Part shown: in pieces, positions 4,869 to 6,420 of the stretch
Layout: every line of letters begins with the position of its first letter
Position numbering within the stretch: position 1 is the stretch's first letter
Assembly (NCBI GenBank): GCA_028288905.1
Contig: JAQGHJ010000843.1
Coordinates: forward strand, 1 to 6,420
Reading direction: 5' to 3'
Origin: Phycisphaerales bacterium
Lineage (GTDB): Bacteria > Planctomycetota > Phycisphaerae > Tepidisphaerales > Tepidisphaeraceae
DNA length: 6,420 nucleotides
Made by a program: the position numbers and the translations under genes
The notes under the pieces: generated by a model
The model's database searches: none
What the model saw: the letters and a program-made list of their open reading frames with translations, nothing else
What the model was told of the DNA's origin: nothing

Positions 4869-6420
4869 ATGCCGACCGGTGCCACGGTGATCGAGCCGCT
4901 CGAGCGGCGGCGGATGTTCGTCGTCCCCGGCGGCGGCCTCGCCGAGACCGTCGTCGCGACCGGGCTGGACCGCCCGACCGCGATCGCCATTCCCCCGATC
5001 GACGCCAACGCGCCCGTGATCGTCGCCGAGCAGGGCGGGCGGGTCCGCCAGTACCGCGGCGGGCAGCTCGACCAGGGGCAGTCCGCACCGATCCAGGGGT
5101 TGGTCTCGACGGGGGAGCTGGGGCTGCTCGGGGTCGCGGTCGCCAAGTCGTTCGGCTCGGACCGGGCGGTGTACGTGAACTACACGGTCGCGTCCCCGGC
5201 CCCGCACCAGCGGGTCAGCCGGTTCGCGCTGTCCGGGACCGGGCTGCTGCTCGACAGCGAGCGGGTGCTGCTGGACCTGCCGGCGTGGGAGCTGGGGACG
5301 GGGGCGACGAGCGTCGGCGGCGGGCTGCGGTTCGCGACGGACGGCACGCTGCTCGTCGGCGTCGGGGACGGCGGGGTGAAGGACCGGGCGGCCGGGCTCG
5401 ACACCCCGTTCGGCAAGGTGCTGCGGCTCCGGCCGGACGGGTCGGCCCCGACCGACAACCCGTTCGCGTCCGAGGGCGGGGACTGGGCGAAGTACGTCTG
5501 GGCCAAGGGGCTGCACGACCCGGCGACGCTCGGGGTGCAGCCGTCGACCGGGCAGGTGTACCTCAACGACCGCGGGGCCGAGCAGGCCGAGGAGATCGAC
5601 GCCGGGGCCGCCGGGGCCGACTTCGGGTGGCCGGGCGTCGAGGGCGGGGGCGCGACCAGTCCCGGGGCGGTGATTCAGGGCCCGGCGTACGCGTACCCGC
5701 ACGCGTCGACGGACCCGACGGTCACGACCGGGAGCCGGATCGCCGGCGGGGTATTCGTGGTGGCCGGCACGCTGTCGTTCCCGGTCCCGTACGGCGGGGA
5801 CTACCTGTTCGCCGACGGGTCGAACGGGACGATCCGGGCGCTGGACATCGACCACGGGCTGCCGACCGGGAAGGTGTCGGTCATCGCGACGGACGTGCCC
5901 GGCCCTGTCGATTTGGCGATCGCGTCCGAGGGGGCGGTGTACTGCGTCGCCCGCGGGGCCGGCGGGGCGGACGGCGGGCAGTTGATCCGGTACGTCGGCA
6001 ACGGCACGCCGGCGATCATTCAGCAGCCGGCCGACGCGACGGTCGGGCCCGGGCGGGCGGCCGTCCTGCGGGTGGTGGCGGGCGGGTTCGGGACGCTCAG
6101 CTACCAGTGGCTGCGGGGCGAGGCCGAGATCCCCGGGGCGACGACCGACACGTACACGTACGCCCCGCCGGACGCGTCGGCCGACGGCGCGACGTTCGCC
6201 GTACGGGTCCGGAACGAGGTGGGGCAGGTCGTGTCGCGGTCGGCCGTCGTCCACGTGGTCGCCGGGGGCGGCGGCACCGACGGGGGGACCGGCACGGGCG
6301 GCGGCACCGGCACCGGCGGGGGGACGGGCGGCGGCACCGGCACCGGCGGGAGCGGCTGGCCGCCGAAGAGCCCGCCCCCGCCGCCGATGGGGCCGATCGA
6401 CCTACTGCCGGTCGTGTCGA
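4869..6420 (+). CDS. Glucose/sorbosone dehydrogenase-like beta-propeller protein with Ig-like domain (3' end outside window)
   Basis: The first 517 codons are present. An in-frame TGA at 4860-4862 fixes the start at the ATG at 4869 or later; GAGG (4855-4858) lies ten bases upstream. Residues 8-17 (IEPLERRRMF) resemble the short N-terminal motif of planctomycete exported proteins, suggesting a surface or secreted location. Residues about 25-375 fit the glucose/sorbosone dehydrogenase propeller: GLDRPTAIAI (32-41), GLRFATDGTLLVGVGDGG (152-169), GKVLRLRPDG, NDRGAEQAEEID (233-244) and FGWP (252-255). However, the HxxGR catalytic segment reads SVGGG (148-152), the RN of the GLRNP motif is HD (216-217), and DHG is DRG (234-236), so PQQ-dependent catalysis is doubtful. 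Residues about 381-464 are an Ig-like domain (YQWLRG, IPGATTDTYTY, FAVRVRNEVG) without the usual disulphide cysteines. A Gly/Thr-rich linker and a proline-rich stretch follow; more domains may lie beyond the edge. Function is unknown; surface binding or a structural role is possible. Confidence 0.85.
   Translation, partial: MPTGATVIEPLERRRMFVVPGGGLAETVVATGLDRPTAIAIPPIDANAPVIVAEQGGRVRQYRGGQLDQGQSAPIQGLVSTGELGLLGVAVAKSFGSDRAVYVNYTVASPAPHQRVSRFALSGTGLLLDSERVLLDLPAWELGTGATSVGGGLRFATDGTLLVGVGDGGVKDRAAGLDTPFGKVLRLRPDGSAPTDNPFASEGGDWAKYVWAKGLHDPATLGVQPSTGQVYLNDRGAEQAEEIDAGAAGADFGWPGVEGGGATSPGAVIQGPAYAYPHASTDPTVTTGSRIAGGVFVVAGTLSFPVPYGGDYLFADGSNGTIRALDIDHGLPTGKVSVIATDVPGPVDLAIASEGAVYCVARGAGGADGGQLIRYVGNGTPAIIQQPADATVGPGRAAVLRVVAGGFGTLSYQWLRGEAEIPGATTDTYTYAPPDASADGATFAVRVRNEVGQVVSRSAVVHVVAGGGGTDGGTGTGGGTGTGGGTGGGTGTGGSGWPPKSPPPPPMGPIDLLPVVS
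6294..6353 (+). repeat. 30-base in-frame tandem duplication in the Gly/Thr linker
   Basis: Two adjacent 30-base units (6294-6323 and 6324-6353) are identical over the first 27 bases and differ only in the last codon (GGG against AGC). They encode TGGGTGTGGG and TGGGTGTGGS. The near identity at DNA level, not just protein level, indicates a recent duplication or slippage product within the linker after the Ig-like domain. Confidence 0.85.

Noticed and set aside
4722..6254. A 510-codon open frame on the minus strand opposite the propeller gene
   Set aside because: Its translation is Arg/Pro-rich without any family motif, and it is opposite a plus-strand frame with clear propeller and Ig-like signatures. 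Long antisense frames are expected at this GC content.

Overview
The window is very GC-rich and carries five genes, four complete and one running off the right edge. It looks like chromosomal DNA from a planctomycete, probably close to the Gemmataceae. This is an inference from composition, the scarcity of clear Shine-Dalgarno sites, an N-terminal ExLExRRxx-type motif of the kind found on planctomycete surface proteins, and a beta-propeller plus Ig-like protein with a Gly/Thr-rich linker. No rRNA, tRNA, CRISPR array or transposase gene was seen.

Layout, left to right: (1) a minus-strand QueC-like protein (67-732) that keeps the zinc-binding TWSC...CxxCxxC tail but has a degenerate ATP-binding loop; (2) a 375-base divergent intergenic region; (3) a plus-strand stand-alone HD-GYP phosphodiesterase (1108-1839), followed within seven bases by a 5.5-copy CCGGGG hexanucleotide repeat; (4) palindromic repeat element A (1899-2101), between two convergent genes; (5) a minus-strand Crp/Fnr-family regulator (2163-2942) with its own candidate promoter; (6) a minus-strand GalU-type UTP-glucose-1-phosphate uridylyltransferase (3307-4263); (7) a 605-base divergent intergenic region containing palindromic element B (4420-4620, with an extended palindrome to 4406-4634); (8) a plus-strand partial gene (4869 to the edge) for a probably exported glucose/sorbosone-dehydrogenase-like beta-propeller with an Ig-like domain and a Gly/Thr-rich linker.

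The genes do not form one obvious operon or pathway. The HD-GYP protein, the Crp-family regulator and the sugar-nucleotide enzyme could all bear on cell-surface polysaccharide or signalling, but the sequence does not prove a link.

The most unusual structures are the two ~200-base nested palindromes. Both have exactly the same plan (46-base arm, 26-base spacer, 17-base inner arm, short loop, then the mirror image), and their loops appear inverted relative to each other while the inner arms are in the same orientation. Two proteins (QueC-like and dehydrogenase-like) keep their family fold signatures but have replaced residues expected to be catalytic or ligand-binding.
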